64,000 nt of DNA from Ruminococcus flavefaciens. GTDB lineage: Bacteria; Bacillota; Clostridia; Oscillospirales; Ruminococcaceae. The notes below the pieces were generated by a model, which was given only the letters and a program-made list of their open reading frames with translations, did no database searches and was not told the DNA's origin. This document shows positions 9,915 to 17,837 of the stretch, in pieces. The DNA is taken from NCBI GenBank assembly GCA_015067005.1, contig SVNH01000001.1, forward strand, positions 186,001-250,000. The letters run 5' to 3'. The position numbers were made by a program, and so were the translations under genes. How positions within the stretch are numbered: position 1 is the first letter of the stretch; the number at the start of each line of letters is the position of its first letter.

Positions 9915-10025
9915 AAATAATCCTCTAATAATAGTATATGATCTAAGAACGCGGAAAATGGTTCTTTGATCGTTTAAAACACAGCAAAGGCGCTGTGAAA
10001 AAGCTTCAATAACGTGAATGTAATT

Positions 10026-10054
10026 ATTATATCACAAACTGTCGATGATTTCAA
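10026..10054 (-). promoter_or_regulatory. Promoter of pssA (minus strand)
   Basis: Read on the minus strand: TTGAAA (10049-10054), a 17-base spacer, TATAAT (10026-10031). It lies about 110 bases upstream of the pssA start. Confidence 0.65.
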
Positions 10055-10095
10055 GTGTTTTGAGAGATTTTTAGAATAATGTTAGATAAAATCTG

Positions 10096-10116
10096 TTGTA
10101 TTATGTCATAATACAA
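10096..10116 (-). terminator. Possible terminator after metH
   Basis: A 10-bp AT-rich perfect inverted repeat around a single central base sits just past the metH stop. The following minus-strand sequence is only moderately T-rich, so termination is likely but not certain. Confidence 0.4.
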
Positions 10117-10118
10117 TA

Positions 10119-12497
10119 TCATTCAGAATAGACCTTTGCAGCAATGTCCACAGTTTTTTTAGCGTCCTTAGCGTAAAAATCGGCATTGATCTGTTTTGCA
10201 TAGGATTCTGTAAGAACAGCGCCGCCAACGACGGTCTGACAGTCCGGGTACTGTTCATTGAGCAGCTTTATGGTAGTTTCCATAGAGCCGAGCGTAGTGG
10301 TCATGAGGGCGGAAAGTCCTACGAGTTTGACCTGATGCTTTATTGCGGTGTCGACGATAAGCTGAGGATCAACGTCCTTTCCGAGATCAATGACGGTAAA
10401 AGCGTAGCTGTCGAGAAGCACCTTGACGATATTCTTTCCGATGTCGTGGATGTCGCCTTTTACGGTCGCAAGCACGACTTTTCCCTTTGAGACGGTCTCA
10501 GAGCTGCCGAGCGAAAGCTTATTCTTTATTACCTCGAAGCAAGCCTGTGCAGCACCGGCAGTCAGTATCAGCTGCGGCAGGAAGATCTTTCCCTTTTCAA
10601 ATTTATCACCGGCAGAATCAAGCGCAGGTATCAGGTAATTATTGATGATCTCCATAGCATCAACAGTGTTAAGAAGCTCCTCAGCAGCTTTAACGGCTTC
10701 GTTTTTGAGACCGTTTTCCACAGCGTACATGATGTCCGGTGATTTTTTGTCAGAAGCGGAAGGGGCAGGGGCTGCTTTAGGTGTATCAGCCTGTGCGTAA
10801 ACGCTGATGAAGTCCGCGGAATTGCGGTCGATGCCTGCAAGAAGGCGATAAGCGCGTACTGCACCGATTATCGACTCGATATTTGGGTTTATGATAGGCA
10901 GATCGAGACCGCTGTGAAGCGCCATAGTAAGAAAAGTACGTGTGATGAGCTCGCGGCTCGGAAGACCGAATGAAATATTCGATACGCCGAGAACAGTTCT
11001 CAGACCAAGTTCTGTCTTGACGCGGTGAAGTGCGTTGAGAGTCTCCATAACGCCGTCCTGTTCGGCGGATGCGGTAAGGGTAAGGCAGTCGATAAAGACG
11101 TTTTCACGCGGTATACCGTAAGACATAGCCCGATCGAGTATCTTCTTTGCGATAGCGAATCTGCCCTCAGCAGTTTTTGGGATACCCTGCTTATCAAGAG
11201 TAAGACCGACTACGGAAGCGCCGTATTTTTTAACGAGCGGAAGGATAGTTTCAAGGGAATCCTCTTCGCCGTTTACCGAGTTTACGATAGGCTTGCCGTT
11301 GTAGACGCGCAGACCGGCTTCGAGGACCTCCGGGATAGTGGAATCGAGCTGGAGAGGTGTATCGCATATGCTCTGAATAGCCTTAACAGCGGTCACCATC
11401 ATCTCTTTTTCGTCGATGCCGGGCAGACCTACATTGACATCGAGTATTTCAGCGCCGGCGTGTATCTGCTCAACAGCCTGACTGAGGATATAGTCCACAT
11501 CATGTGCAAGAAGAGCCTCTTTGAAGCGCTTTTTGCCGGTAGGATTGATACGCTCGCCAATAACGCGCGGCTGGTCTATGACAACGCAGTTCACAGAGGA
11601 ACAAGCTGTACTTTTAGGCGTTACACTGCGTGGGGTGCGTTTCATATCCGAAAGTATCTTCGTAACGGCACTGATATGTGCAGGGGTAGTGCCGCAGCAG
11701 CCGCCGAATATCGTAACGCCGGCTTCGGCAAGTTTAGCAGCACTCTCTGCAAATTCTTCGGGACCTACGTTGAATTTATTGGTGACAGGATCAGGCAGAC
11801 CTGCGTTTGGTTTTGCAATTACAGGAAGGACGGTCAGGGAGCATATTTTTTCGAGGACAGGGAAGAGCTCCACAGGACCGAGCGAGCAGTTTACACCGAG
11901 AGCGTCAACGCCGAGACCTTCGAGCAGAGATACCATACATTCCGGAGAAACGCCGGTAAATGTTCGCATATTCTCTTCAAATGTCATTGTTACGAGGACT
12001 GGCTTGTCTGAGTTTTCTTTTGCCGCGAGCACAGCCGCCTTTACCTCATAGAGGTCTGTCATCGTTTCAATGACGATAACGTCGGCTTCACTGCCGGCGA
12101 GGACTATCTCCTTGTAGCAGTCGTAAGCCTCCTCAAAGCGGAGCGTACCGGCAGGTTCAAGAAGCTGACCGATAGGACCGATGTCCAGAGCAGCGAGAGC
12201 TTTTCCTGCAACAGCGCGTCTGACGTTTCTTACTCCTGCACTAACGATCTCTTCAACGGTGTGACCGCTTCCGCGCAGCTTGAAGCTGTTTGCCCCGAAT
12301 GTATTGGAATAAACTATATCAGAGCCGCTTTCGGCATACATACTGTGTATTTTCATGATAGTATCCGGATCAGTTATGTTGAGAAGCTCCGGAACGTGTT
12401 CTGTCACAATGCCAAGAGATTGCAGCATAGTACCCATGCCGCCGTCAAGGAAAATGAATTCTCTGTTTTCGAGCAGATCATAGAAACCTTGGGACAT
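10119..12497 (-). CDS. metH: Cobalamin-dependent methionine synthase, short form
   Basis: Transfers the methyl group of methyltetrahydrofolate to homocysteine through cobalamin. The domain order in 792 residues is homocysteine-binding barrel with Zn ligands in GVNCSLGP and FGGCCGTT; pterin-binding domain opening with VIGERINPTGKKRF; helical cap; and B12-binding domain with the cobalt-ligating His684 in GDIHDIG. The C-terminal AdoMet-dependent reactivation domain of the E. coli type (about 1,230 residues) is absent, as in many Clostridia, so reactivation must come from another protein. It lies 31 bp downstream of pheA on the same strand, an amino-acid biosynthesis pair. The ATG has an AGAAAGG site. 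Confidence 0.93.
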   Translation of the reverse strand: MSQGFYDLLENREFIFLDGGMGTMLQSLGIVTEHVPELLNITDPDTIMKIHSMYAESGSDIVYSNTFGANSFKLRGSGHTVEEIVSAGVRNVRRAVAGKALAALDIGPIGQLLEPAGTLRFEEAYDCYKEIVLAGSEADVIVIETMTDLYEVKAAVLAAKENSDKPVLVTMTFEENMRTFTGVSPECMVSLLEGLGVDALGVNCSLGPVELFPVLEKICSLTVLPVIAKPNAGLPDPVTNKFNVGPEEFAESAAKLAEAGVTIFGGCCGTTPAHISAVTKILSDMKRTPRSVTPKSTACSSVNCVVIDQPRVIGERINPTGKKRFKEALLAHDVDYILSQAVEQIHAGAEILDVNVGLPGIDEKEMMVTAVKAIQSICDTPLQLDSTIPEVLEAGLRVYNGKPIVNSVNGEEDSLETILPLVKKYGASVVGLTLDKQGIPKTAEGRFAIAKKILDRAMSYGIPRENVFIDCLTLTASAEQDGVMETLNALHRVKTELGLRTVLGVSNISFGLPSRELITRTFLTMALHSGLDLPIINPNIESIIGAVRAYRLLAGIDRNSADFISVYAQADTPKAAPAPSASDKKSPDIMYAVENGLKNEAVKAAEELLNTVDAMEIINNYLIPALDSAGDKFEKGKIFLPQLILTAGAAQACFEVIKNKLSLGSSETVSKGKVVLATVKGDIHDIGKNIVKVLLDSYAFTVIDLGKDVDPQLIVDTAIKHQVKLVGLSALMTTTLGSMETTIKLLNEQYPDCQTVVGGAVLTESYAKQINADFYAKDAKKTVDIAAKVYSE

Positions 12498-12528
12498 AAT
12501 TATCTTACCTTTCTGTGTGATCGGGGGA

Positions 12529-13677
12529 TCAGCCGTTATCGCTGTTTATATTTGACTGCGTTTTGAACGTTCCGAGGAGACGGAAATAATCAAGGTTTTC
12601 GGTAAGATCACGCAGTACGGCTTTAACGCTTGGATCTGAGAGCTTTCCACTGAAATCAAGGTAGAAAAGAACATCGAAGCTGCCGTCCTTGATAGGTCTG
12701 TTCTCAATGCTCAGAAGGTTCATGCCGTTGACGTAGAATTTGGTCAGGAGACGGTAAAGACTACCTTCCGTATGCGGGATACGCAGCATGACACTGATAG
12801 CATCAGAATCCGGATCAGCCTGCATATCCTTTGATATACACACGAACTGAGTACGGTTGAGAGAGCAGTCCGCGATATTTGTTGCAATGATGCTGAGCCC
12901 AAGACGCTTTGCACATTCAGGCGAGCATATAGCAGCGTATTTCTTTTCGTCCGGGCTTTTTGCTACCATTTCCGCAGCAAGAGCAGTATTTGCGTATTCA
13001 GCGTTCCTGAATGAATTTACAGTGAGAAAGTCGCTGCACTGTGCGATAGCCTGCGGGTGAGAGTATACGCATCTGATCTCGTTAAGAGCTGTTCCCGGTT
13101 TAGCTGCGAGACAGTGATTTATCTCAACGCATACCTTTTCAACGGTGAAAACATCGTATTTTGCGAGAAGATCGTAGGTGCTGTCTACCGTTCCGGCAGT
13201 GGAGTTATGTACAGGCAGAACGCCGTAATCGAGCTCGCCGGACTGCACAGCCTTGAAAACATCCTCGAAGGTGTGATAGAACGTGATTTTTTTGTTGCCG
13301 AAGAGAAGCTTTGCCGCAGCTTCGGAGTTAGCGCCGGTTGTACCCTGACAGCCTATCCTTTCAGCACCGGAAATATCCGGTACAGAGGCGCTGTATTCGC
13401 TTGAATTTGCGAGTATCCTTCTGTTCTGGAGAATTTTGCTTATATCCATTATGGTTGTGAAAAGTGCGGCAGTACCGGCTTCGAGAGCCGGATCACCTGT
13501 GAGAGCTTTTATGCGGTCGATTATCTGCTGCTCTCTTCCGCCTTGAAATACCGGCATTTCGTGTGAGCGTTTGTATTCTGCAACATCTTTGCAGAGTTCC
13601 ATTCTCTGTTTGAACAGATCGAGTATCTGCTGATCTATTTCGTCAATACCATTGCGAAGCAATTGAAGTTCGTTCAT
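12529..13677 (-). CDS. pheA: Bifunctional chorismate mutase / prephenate dehydratase (P-protein)
   Basis: Converts chorismate to prephenate and then phenylpyruvate for phenylalanine synthesis. Residues 1-90 are an AroQ-type chorismate mutase (IDEIDQQILDLFKQR and later EQQIIDRI). Residues about 105-285 are the dehydratase, with PVHNSTAGTVDSTYDLL. Residues about 295-372 are an ACT regulatory domain, likely sensing phenylalanine. The catalytic TRF tripeptide of prephenate dehydratases appears as TQF (around residue 274); the key Thr is kept. The start has a perfect GGAGGT and its own promoter. metH follows after 31 bp. Confidence 0.92.
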   Translation of the reverse strand: MNELQLLRNGIDEIDQQILDLFKQRMELCKDVAEYKRSHEMPVFQGGREQQIIDRIKALTGDPALEAGTAALFTTIMDISKILQNRRILANSSEYSASVPDISGAERIGCQGTTGANSEAAAKLLFGNKKITFYHTFEDVFKAVQSGELDYGVLPVHNSTAGTVDSTYDLLAKYDVFTVEKVCVEINHCLAAKPGTALNEIRCVYSHPQAIAQCSDFLTVNSFRNAEYANTALAAEMVAKSPDEKKYAAICSPECAKRLGLSIIATNIADCSLNRTQFVCISKDMQADPDSDAISVMLRIPHTEGSLYRLLTKFYVNGMNLLSIENRPIKDGSFDVLFYLDFSGKLSDPSVKAVLRDLTENLDYFRLLGTFKTQSNINSDNG

Positions 13678-13782
13678 ATAAGACCTCCGGAGAAATAACT
13701 TTGCCTGAAATCAGGGCGATTTCGGCATATTGCATCCGAGGCGTAACTTTTTTCGCCCTCGGGACACAATATCACAAAATAC

Positions 13783-13811
13783 ATTATATCAGATTTTTTT
13801 GTGAAAATCAA
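13783..13811 (-). promoter_or_regulatory. Promoter of pheA-metH (minus strand)
   Basis: Read on the minus strand: TTGATT (13806-13811), 17-base spacer, TATAAT (13783-13788). The roughly 100-base leader contains two inverted repeats, including CCGAG...CTCGG around 13734-13762, but no clear attenuator peptide. Confidence 0.7.
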
Positions 13812-13830
13812 TAAAAAGCAGATAAATATA

Positions 13831-13860
13831 TTGCAAAATGCATTGAAGGTGTGTTATAAT
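13831..13860 (+). promoter_or_regulatory. Promoter of the ruvC-ruvA cluster
   Basis: TTGCAA (13831-13836), 18-base spacer, TATAAT (13855-13860). It is divergent from the pheA promoter, with about 20 bases between the two -35 boxes. Confidence 0.65.
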
Positions 13861-13937
13861 ATAATAGTATATAGTGAGAAGTTGTGTTTATTTGAAGAAT
13901 AATTACAGCTGCTTGCAAAAGAGGTATGGTGGATATA

Positions 13938-14423
13938 GTGAAAAAAGTGCGTATTTTAGGAGTGGATCCCGGTTATGCGATAGTGGGCTTCGGAGTCCTC
14001 GATTATGACGGAGTGAAGTTCACACCTATCGAATACGGCGCAGTTCTTACAGAAGCCGGAGTCCCTTTTCCTGAAAGACTGAAAGCTATCTATGAGGACA
14101 TTGAGTTTATTTTTGATAAGTTCAAGCCCGACTGTATGGCAATAGAACGGCTTTACTTCACCACAAACCAGAAAACCGCTATCGACGTTGCTCAGGCAAG
14201 GGGAGTTACCGTGCTTTCAGCAGCGAGAAGAAACATACCCGTTTCGGAATATACTCCGCTTCAGGTAAAGCTTTCGGTAACAGGCTACGGAAAAGCTGAA
14301 AAGAAGCAGGTCATGGAAATGACGCGCCAGCTGCTTAATCTTGCACAGATACCAAAACCGGATGATGCTGCGGATGCTCTTGCAATAGCCATCTGTCACG
14401 GTCATTCAATAAGATGGCAGTAA
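13938..14423 (+). CDS. ruvC: Holliday junction endonuclease RuvC
   Basis: Cuts four-way DNA junctions during recombination, working with RuvAB. The RNase-H-like fold shows its acidic residues: Asp in ILGVDPG, Glu in AIERLYF, and Asp residues in PDDAADALA. Start choice: an ATG at 13926 directly abuts the GAGGT sequence, leaving no spacing. The in-frame GTG at 13938 gives the family-typical start two residues before VRILGVDPG with GGTGG 5 bases upstream, so 13938 is preferred. About 161 residues, normal length. ruvA follows after 58 bp. Confidence 0.93.
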   Translation: MKKVRILGVDPGYAIVGFGVLDYDGVKFTPIEYGAVLTEAGVPFPERLKAIYEDIEFIFDKFKPDCMAIERLYFTTNQKTAIDVAQARGVTVLSAARRNIPVSEYTPLQVKLSVTGYGKAEKKQVMEMTRQLLNLAQIPKPDDAADALAIAICHGHSIRWQ

Positions 14424-14481
14424 GCTTTTGGCGGCAGGGTTACAAAACAGCGATCACGCATTGATTTAAGGATTATAGCAT

Positions 14482-15105
14482 ATGATATACAGTTTAAGAG
14501 GAAAATTAACAGTCAAGGAGCTGGGCTTTGTCGTGATAGAGTGCGGCGGAGTCGGCTATGGCTGTAAAACTTCATATAATACAGTCGCCGCTATTGGCGA
14601 GATCGGCAGTGAGGTTCTGCTCTATACGCATTTATACGTCCGCGAGGACGCTGTTGAACTCTTCGGATTCGCTTCATTGCAGGAACTCAGCTGCTTCAAG
14701 CTGCTTATATCAGTATCCGGAGTCGGTCCTAAGGCGGCTACGTCGATACTGTCCGATGTTTCACCGGAACGCTTTGCGTTTCTCGTCGCTTCGGGCGACA
14801 GCAAGGCGTTTACCAAGACTAAGGGCATCGGCGCAAAAACAGCGCAGCGTATAGTTCTTGAGCTCAAGGACAAGATCTCTTCAGAATCGCTCAGCGGAAG
14901 TGCAGCTTCGGACTACGCTGAGTTTGCAGCTGTATCATCGGATACAGCAGGTGCTTCTGTTACTGAAGCACTCGAAGCACTTATGGTTTTAGGTTATTCT
15001 CAGGGAGAAACGGCTCCGATACTCGGAAAGCTTGATCCTTCACTGACTACGCAGGAATTGATAAAAGAGACATTAAGAATAATGGCAGCAAAAAATACAC
15101 GCTGA
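14482..15105 (+). CDS. ruvA: Holliday junction DNA-binding subunit RuvA
   Basis: Binds Holliday junctions as a tetramer and loads the RuvB motor. Its 207 residues show the N-terminal OB fold (IYSLRGKL, YGCKTS), the helix-hairpin-helix pairs (SVSGVGPKAATSIL and TKGIGAKTAQRIVLEL) and a C-terminal domain III (EALEALMVLGYSQGE) that contacts RuvB. AAGGAT lies about 8 bases before the ATG. The order ruvC-ruvA-(SseB-like)-ruvB is interrupted by one gene and a repeat block. Confidence 0.95.
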   Translation: MIYSLRGKLTVKELGFVVIECGGVGYGCKTSYNTVAAIGEIGSEVLLYTHLYVREDAVELFGFASLQELSCFKLLISVSGVGPKAATSILSDVSPERFAFLVASGDSKAFTKTKGIGAKTAQRIVLELKDKISSESLSGSAASDYAEFAAVSSDTAGASVTEALEALMVLGYSQGETAPILGKLDPSLTTQELIKETLRIMAAKNTR

Positions 15106-15130
15106 ATTCAGCCGAAAGGGAAGAATACTT

Positions 15131-15865
15131 ATGATGAATCTTGACGAATTACTCAAAGCCGCTATAAAAGATCCCTCAAAGAGGTCGGTCTTTTTGCAGA
15201 CACTTATCAAGAGCGATGTTTATGTTATCTGTAAAAATCCTGTAAAGCAGGAACGCGACAGGGCTGAAGGCGGTATACAGCTTGAGCTTATCACTACTCA
15301 GAATCCTGATGGCGATGTGTTTATCCCGTTCTTTACAAGCTACCGTGCGCTTCAGCAGTTTGCAAAGAGATATGTTGACTGCTATAAGATCAACTGTCTG
15401 AGACTTTTCGACCTTATACAGTCAGTATCCGCAGTTCTGAACCCGAACTCCTACGGTAAGGAATTTTCATCACAGGAGATAAAGAGCATACTTCTTGTTG
15501 CAAGGAACCTCAAGATCAAGGCTATTTCTTATAACGAGGCGGATATAATCTCGTATCGTCCGGTCGAGCATTCCGTTGGTCATATCACAAAGGCTGCTGT
15601 AAAGTTCCTTTCAAAGCAGCCGAATGTCGACCGCGCTTTCATAATGGAAATGATAAAGGGATGCGAAAAGCCGCAGATACTTATAGTCCTCGATATGATA
15701 GGAAGTACAAGAAAGCTCTTCGTGCCGCTTTCAAAATACCTTTCAAAGATAGTCAAGGCGAACGAGCACCTCTGCTTCATCAGCTATGAGCAGGATATGG
15801 GCAAGAAGGCTGCCGAGACCGTGGATCCGTTCTATGTCCGCAAAAAGCGCTACTTTGAAAAATAA
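15131..15865 (+). CDS. SseB-family protein
   Basis: A 244-residue protein with an N-terminal SseB-like domain (VFLQTLIKSDVYVI, then VFIPFFTSYRALQQFA) and a C-terminal half matching the SseB C-terminal layout (EHSVGHITKAAVKFLSKQP, CEKPQILIVLDMIG). SseB was named for enhanced serine sensitivity in E. coli, but no biochemical function is established. No signal peptide or membrane segment is seen, so it is cytoplasmic. The start can be either of two tandem ATG codons (15131 or 15134). It lies 25 bp after ruvA and is separated from ruvB by a 360-bp repeat region. Confidence 0.7.
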   Translation: MMNLDELLKAAIKDPSKRSVFLQTLIKSDVYVICKNPVKQERDRAEGGIQLELITTQNPDGDVFIPFFTSYRALQQFAKRYVDCYKINCLRLFDLIQSVSAVLNPNSYGKEFSSQEIKSILLVARNLKIKAISYNEADIISYRPVEHSVGHITKAAVKFLSKQPNVDRAFIMEMIKGCEKPQILIVLDMIGSTRKLFVPLSKYLSKIVKANEHLCFISYEQDMGKKAAETVDPFYVRKKRYFEK

Positions 15866-15960
15866 GCGGGGAGCCCCCGCTGGCGTCCACGTTGACGCTT
15901 GTTTCACTCGCTCATTTTTTCTGTAGGGCTTAAACGTACTCGCTAACGGCACTAATAATG
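15865..15960 (+). repeat. Dispersed intergenic repeat, copy A
   Basis: About 95 bases starting GCGGGGAGCCCCCGC, followed by a GCGT...GACGC inverted repeat, CTTGTTTCACTCGCTCA and later GTACTCGCTAACGGCAC. The same order of blocks recurs at 39733-39847, in part at 39853-39931, and on the minus strand at 38153-38244. This copy lacks the right arm of the terminal hairpin. It abuts the SseB-like gene's stop codon. Confidence 0.75.
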
Positions 15961-16200
15961 AATGGGATTCTCAAGGGAGGTTCTCCCTTGAGCGGATTCC
16001 AAAGGCAGAGCCATTGGTGGGGCGTGGGGCAAAGCCCCACATATAGCGACAAAGCGCCTCGCAAAGGGTGAATTGAAAAACAGTCCAGGGGACTGTTTTT
16101 CAAGAGGGAACGTCTTGCAAGAGAAGGCATTCCCTACAAACGGTATCAAGTCACGATATTTCAATCCGTCCGGTGAAAGCCGGACACCATAACTAAGAAC
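15957..16200. repeat. Composite intergenic block rich in perfect hairpins
   Basis: No credible gene is seen between the SseB-like gene and ruvB. The block contains a 9-bp hairpin (15971-15979/15983-15991), a 7-bp hairpin (16024-16030/16034-16040) and a 14-bp perfect hairpin (16073-16086/16090-16103) with a 3-base loop. Further on are a GTCCGG...CCGGAC hairpin near 16170-16187 and short AAGAAC direct repeats at 16195-16215. The 14-bp hairpin has T-rich right-arm ends on both strands and could act as a weak terminator. I infer a mobile or repeated intergenic element from its structure and from its junction with repeat copy A. Confidence 0.55.
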
Positions 16201-16230
16201 AAAGAACAAAGAACTAACAAGGTGAAACAA

Positions 16231-17289
16231 ATGATACAAACAGAAGAAATGGAGTTTGCTCCGCGGGTAATATCTCCGGAGAATATTCAGGAGGACAGCG
16301 ACATTGAGGTAACTCTCCGTCCGCAGACTCTGCATGATTATATAGGACAGGAAAAGGTCAAGGAGAAGATCGCTATTTACATCGAGGCTGCGAAGCGCCG
16401 CGGTGAGCCTCTTGACCATGTTCTGCTGTATGGACCTCCCGGTCTTGGAAAGACTACTCTTTCTTCGATAATTGCTCATGAACTCGGCGTGAATCTCCGT
16501 GTAACGACAGGCCCGGCTATTGAGAAGCCCGGCGATCTCGTTTCGCTTCTTACAAGCCTTTCGGATAACGATGTTCTGTTCATCGACGAGATACACCGCC
16601 TTTCACGCGCTGTTGAGGAGATACTCTATCCTGCGCTTGAAGACAGAGTTATCGACATTATAATAGGTAAAGGACCTTCGGCTCGTTCTATCCGTATGGA
16701 CCTCAAACCTTTTACGCTTATAGGTGCGACTACCCGTGCGGGACAGCTTTCTGCGCCTTTGCGCGACCGTTTCGGCGTTATCGAGCGCCTTGAACTCTAT
16801 TCAAAGAACGATCTTGCGGATATTGTACGCAGAAGCGCGATGATACTCGGCATACCATGCGATAACGAGGGCGCAGCTGAGATAGCAGGAAGGGCAAGAG
16901 GTACACCGCGAATCGCTAACCGTCTGCTGAAAAGAGTGCGCGATTTTGCCGATGTTATGGGAAATGGTCAGATAACACGCGATATAGCGTCTATTGCTCT
17001 GAGCAGACTTGAAATAGATGCGCTTGGTCTCGATAGCCTCGACAGACGTATGCTTGAAATGATAATAAAGGGCTACGGCGGCGGTCCTGTCGGACTTGAA
17101 ACACTTGCTTCGGCTATCGGAGAAGAATCTGTTACCTTGGAGGATGTCTGCGAACCGTTCCTTATGCAGCTCGGCTTCCTCGGAAGAACTCCGCGCGGAA
17201 GGTGCGCTACAAAGCTTGCTTATGAGCACCTCGGATTTAAAGCACCGGAGCAGGATACACCTCAGAGCAGCGGTCAGCTGACATTCTGA
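16231..17289 (+). CDS. ruvB: Holliday junction branch migration ATPase RuvB
   Basis: Hexameric AAA+ motor that drives branch migration with RuvA. The sequence shows [12 protein letters not shown], Walker [10 protein letters not shown], Walker B FIDEIHR, sensor GATTRAG, arginine-finger region LRDRFG and a C-terminal winged helix ([16 protein letters not shown]). The ATG at 16231 is preferred because AAGGTG lies 7 bases upstream; a GTG at 16222 is in frame but overlaps that site. About 352 residues, normal length. It is set apart from ruvCA by the SseB-like gene and the repeat block, so it may depend on read-through. Confidence 0.95.
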   Translation: MIQTEEMEFAPRVISPENIQEDSDIEVTLRPQTLHDYIGQEKVKEKIAIYIEAAKRRGEPLDHVLLYGPPGLGKTTLSSIIAHELGVNLRVTTGPAIEKPGDLVSLLTSLSDNDVLFIDEIHRLSRAVEEILYPALEDRVIDIIIGKGPSARSIRMDLKPFTLIGATTRAGQLSAPLRDRFGVIERLELYSKNDLADIVRRSAMILGIPCDNEGAAEIAGRARGTPRIANRLLKRVRDFADVMGNGQITRDIASIALSRLEIDALGLDSLDRRMLEMIIKGYGGGPVGLETLASAIGEESVTLEDVCEPFLMQLGFLGRTPRGRCATKLAYEHLGFKAPEQDTPQSSGQLTF

Positions 17290-17290
17290 A

Positions 17291-17836
17291 ATGATCGGAA
17301 ATAATAATTTCCGACATAACTGCGAGTGCTTCAGGCAGGAGTATGCCGGAAAAATGATAAACGGACAGGCTCTCGGCGGTGTCTCGAAAATGCGATACGG
17401 ACTTTGCAGGATGAGCTTCAACGGCTGTGAGGTCATAGCAGTATATAATGCGCTGATCTATGCAGGTGCGGCGCGTCCGCTGCCGGAAATTGCCGTTTAT
17501 ATGGAAAAATTCCGTATGCTCATGGGAGTATTCGGGTGCAGTCCTTACAAAATAGGAAGGGCGCTGAGACACTTCGGGGCGGATCAGGAAAGGGTACGCA
17601 GTGCAGAAAACGCTGAGGCTTTCATAGTCACGTTCTGGACGAAGATACCGTTTCTTTCGTCTTTGCATACGGTTTTCTGTGTCCGTAAAAATAATGGGAT
17701 AATAGTATACAACAGGTACAATAACTGCGGTGAGCCGCAGCTTTGCCAGAATATAGAAGAGGTAACAGGAAAACACAGACCTGTTGCAGTATATACGATT
17801 TACAGAGATAAGAACAAGGATATATCAGGAGAATAA
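17291..17836 (+). CDS. Unknown protein with C39-peptidase-like layout
   Basis: A 181-residue protein, not confidently recognised. Residues 44-57 (NGCEVIAVYNALIY) resemble the active-site Cys helix of C39-type and papain-fold peptidases. A His126 strand (LHTVFCV) followed by Asn141 (VYNRYN) fits the usual His and Asn/Asp order. No signal peptide or membrane helix is visible. The ATG follows the ruvB stop by one base and has only a weak ribosome binding site, suggesting translational coupling; a second in-frame ATG at 17354 is possible. The next gene starts 2 bases after its stop. It could be an intracellular cysteine peptidase-like or a substrate-binding protein of that fold. Confidence 0.5.
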   Translation: MIGNNNFRHNCECFRQEYAGKMINGQALGGVSKMRYGLCRMSFNGCEVIAVYNALIYAGAARPLPEIAVYMEKFRMLMGVFGCSPYKIGRALRHFGADQERVRSAENAEAFIVTFWTKIPFLSSLHTVFCVRKNNGIIVYNRYNNCGEPQLCQNIEEVTGKHRPVAVYTIYRDKNKDISGE

Positions 17837-17837
17837 A

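Noticed and set aside
11025..12011. A 328-codon open frame on the plus strand
   Set aside because: It lies wholly antisense to metH, which has every expected motif; it has no ribosome binding site or recognisable domain.
16195..16215. Short AAGAAC direct repeats that might suggest a CRISPR or attachment site
   Set aside because: The units are only 6-7 bases with no spacers, and there are no cas or integrase genes nearby.
15952..16596. A 214-codon minus-strand frame across the repeat block and ruvB
   Set aside because: Half is antisense to ruvB and the rest is hairpin-rich repeat; such frames in repeats are usually spurious.
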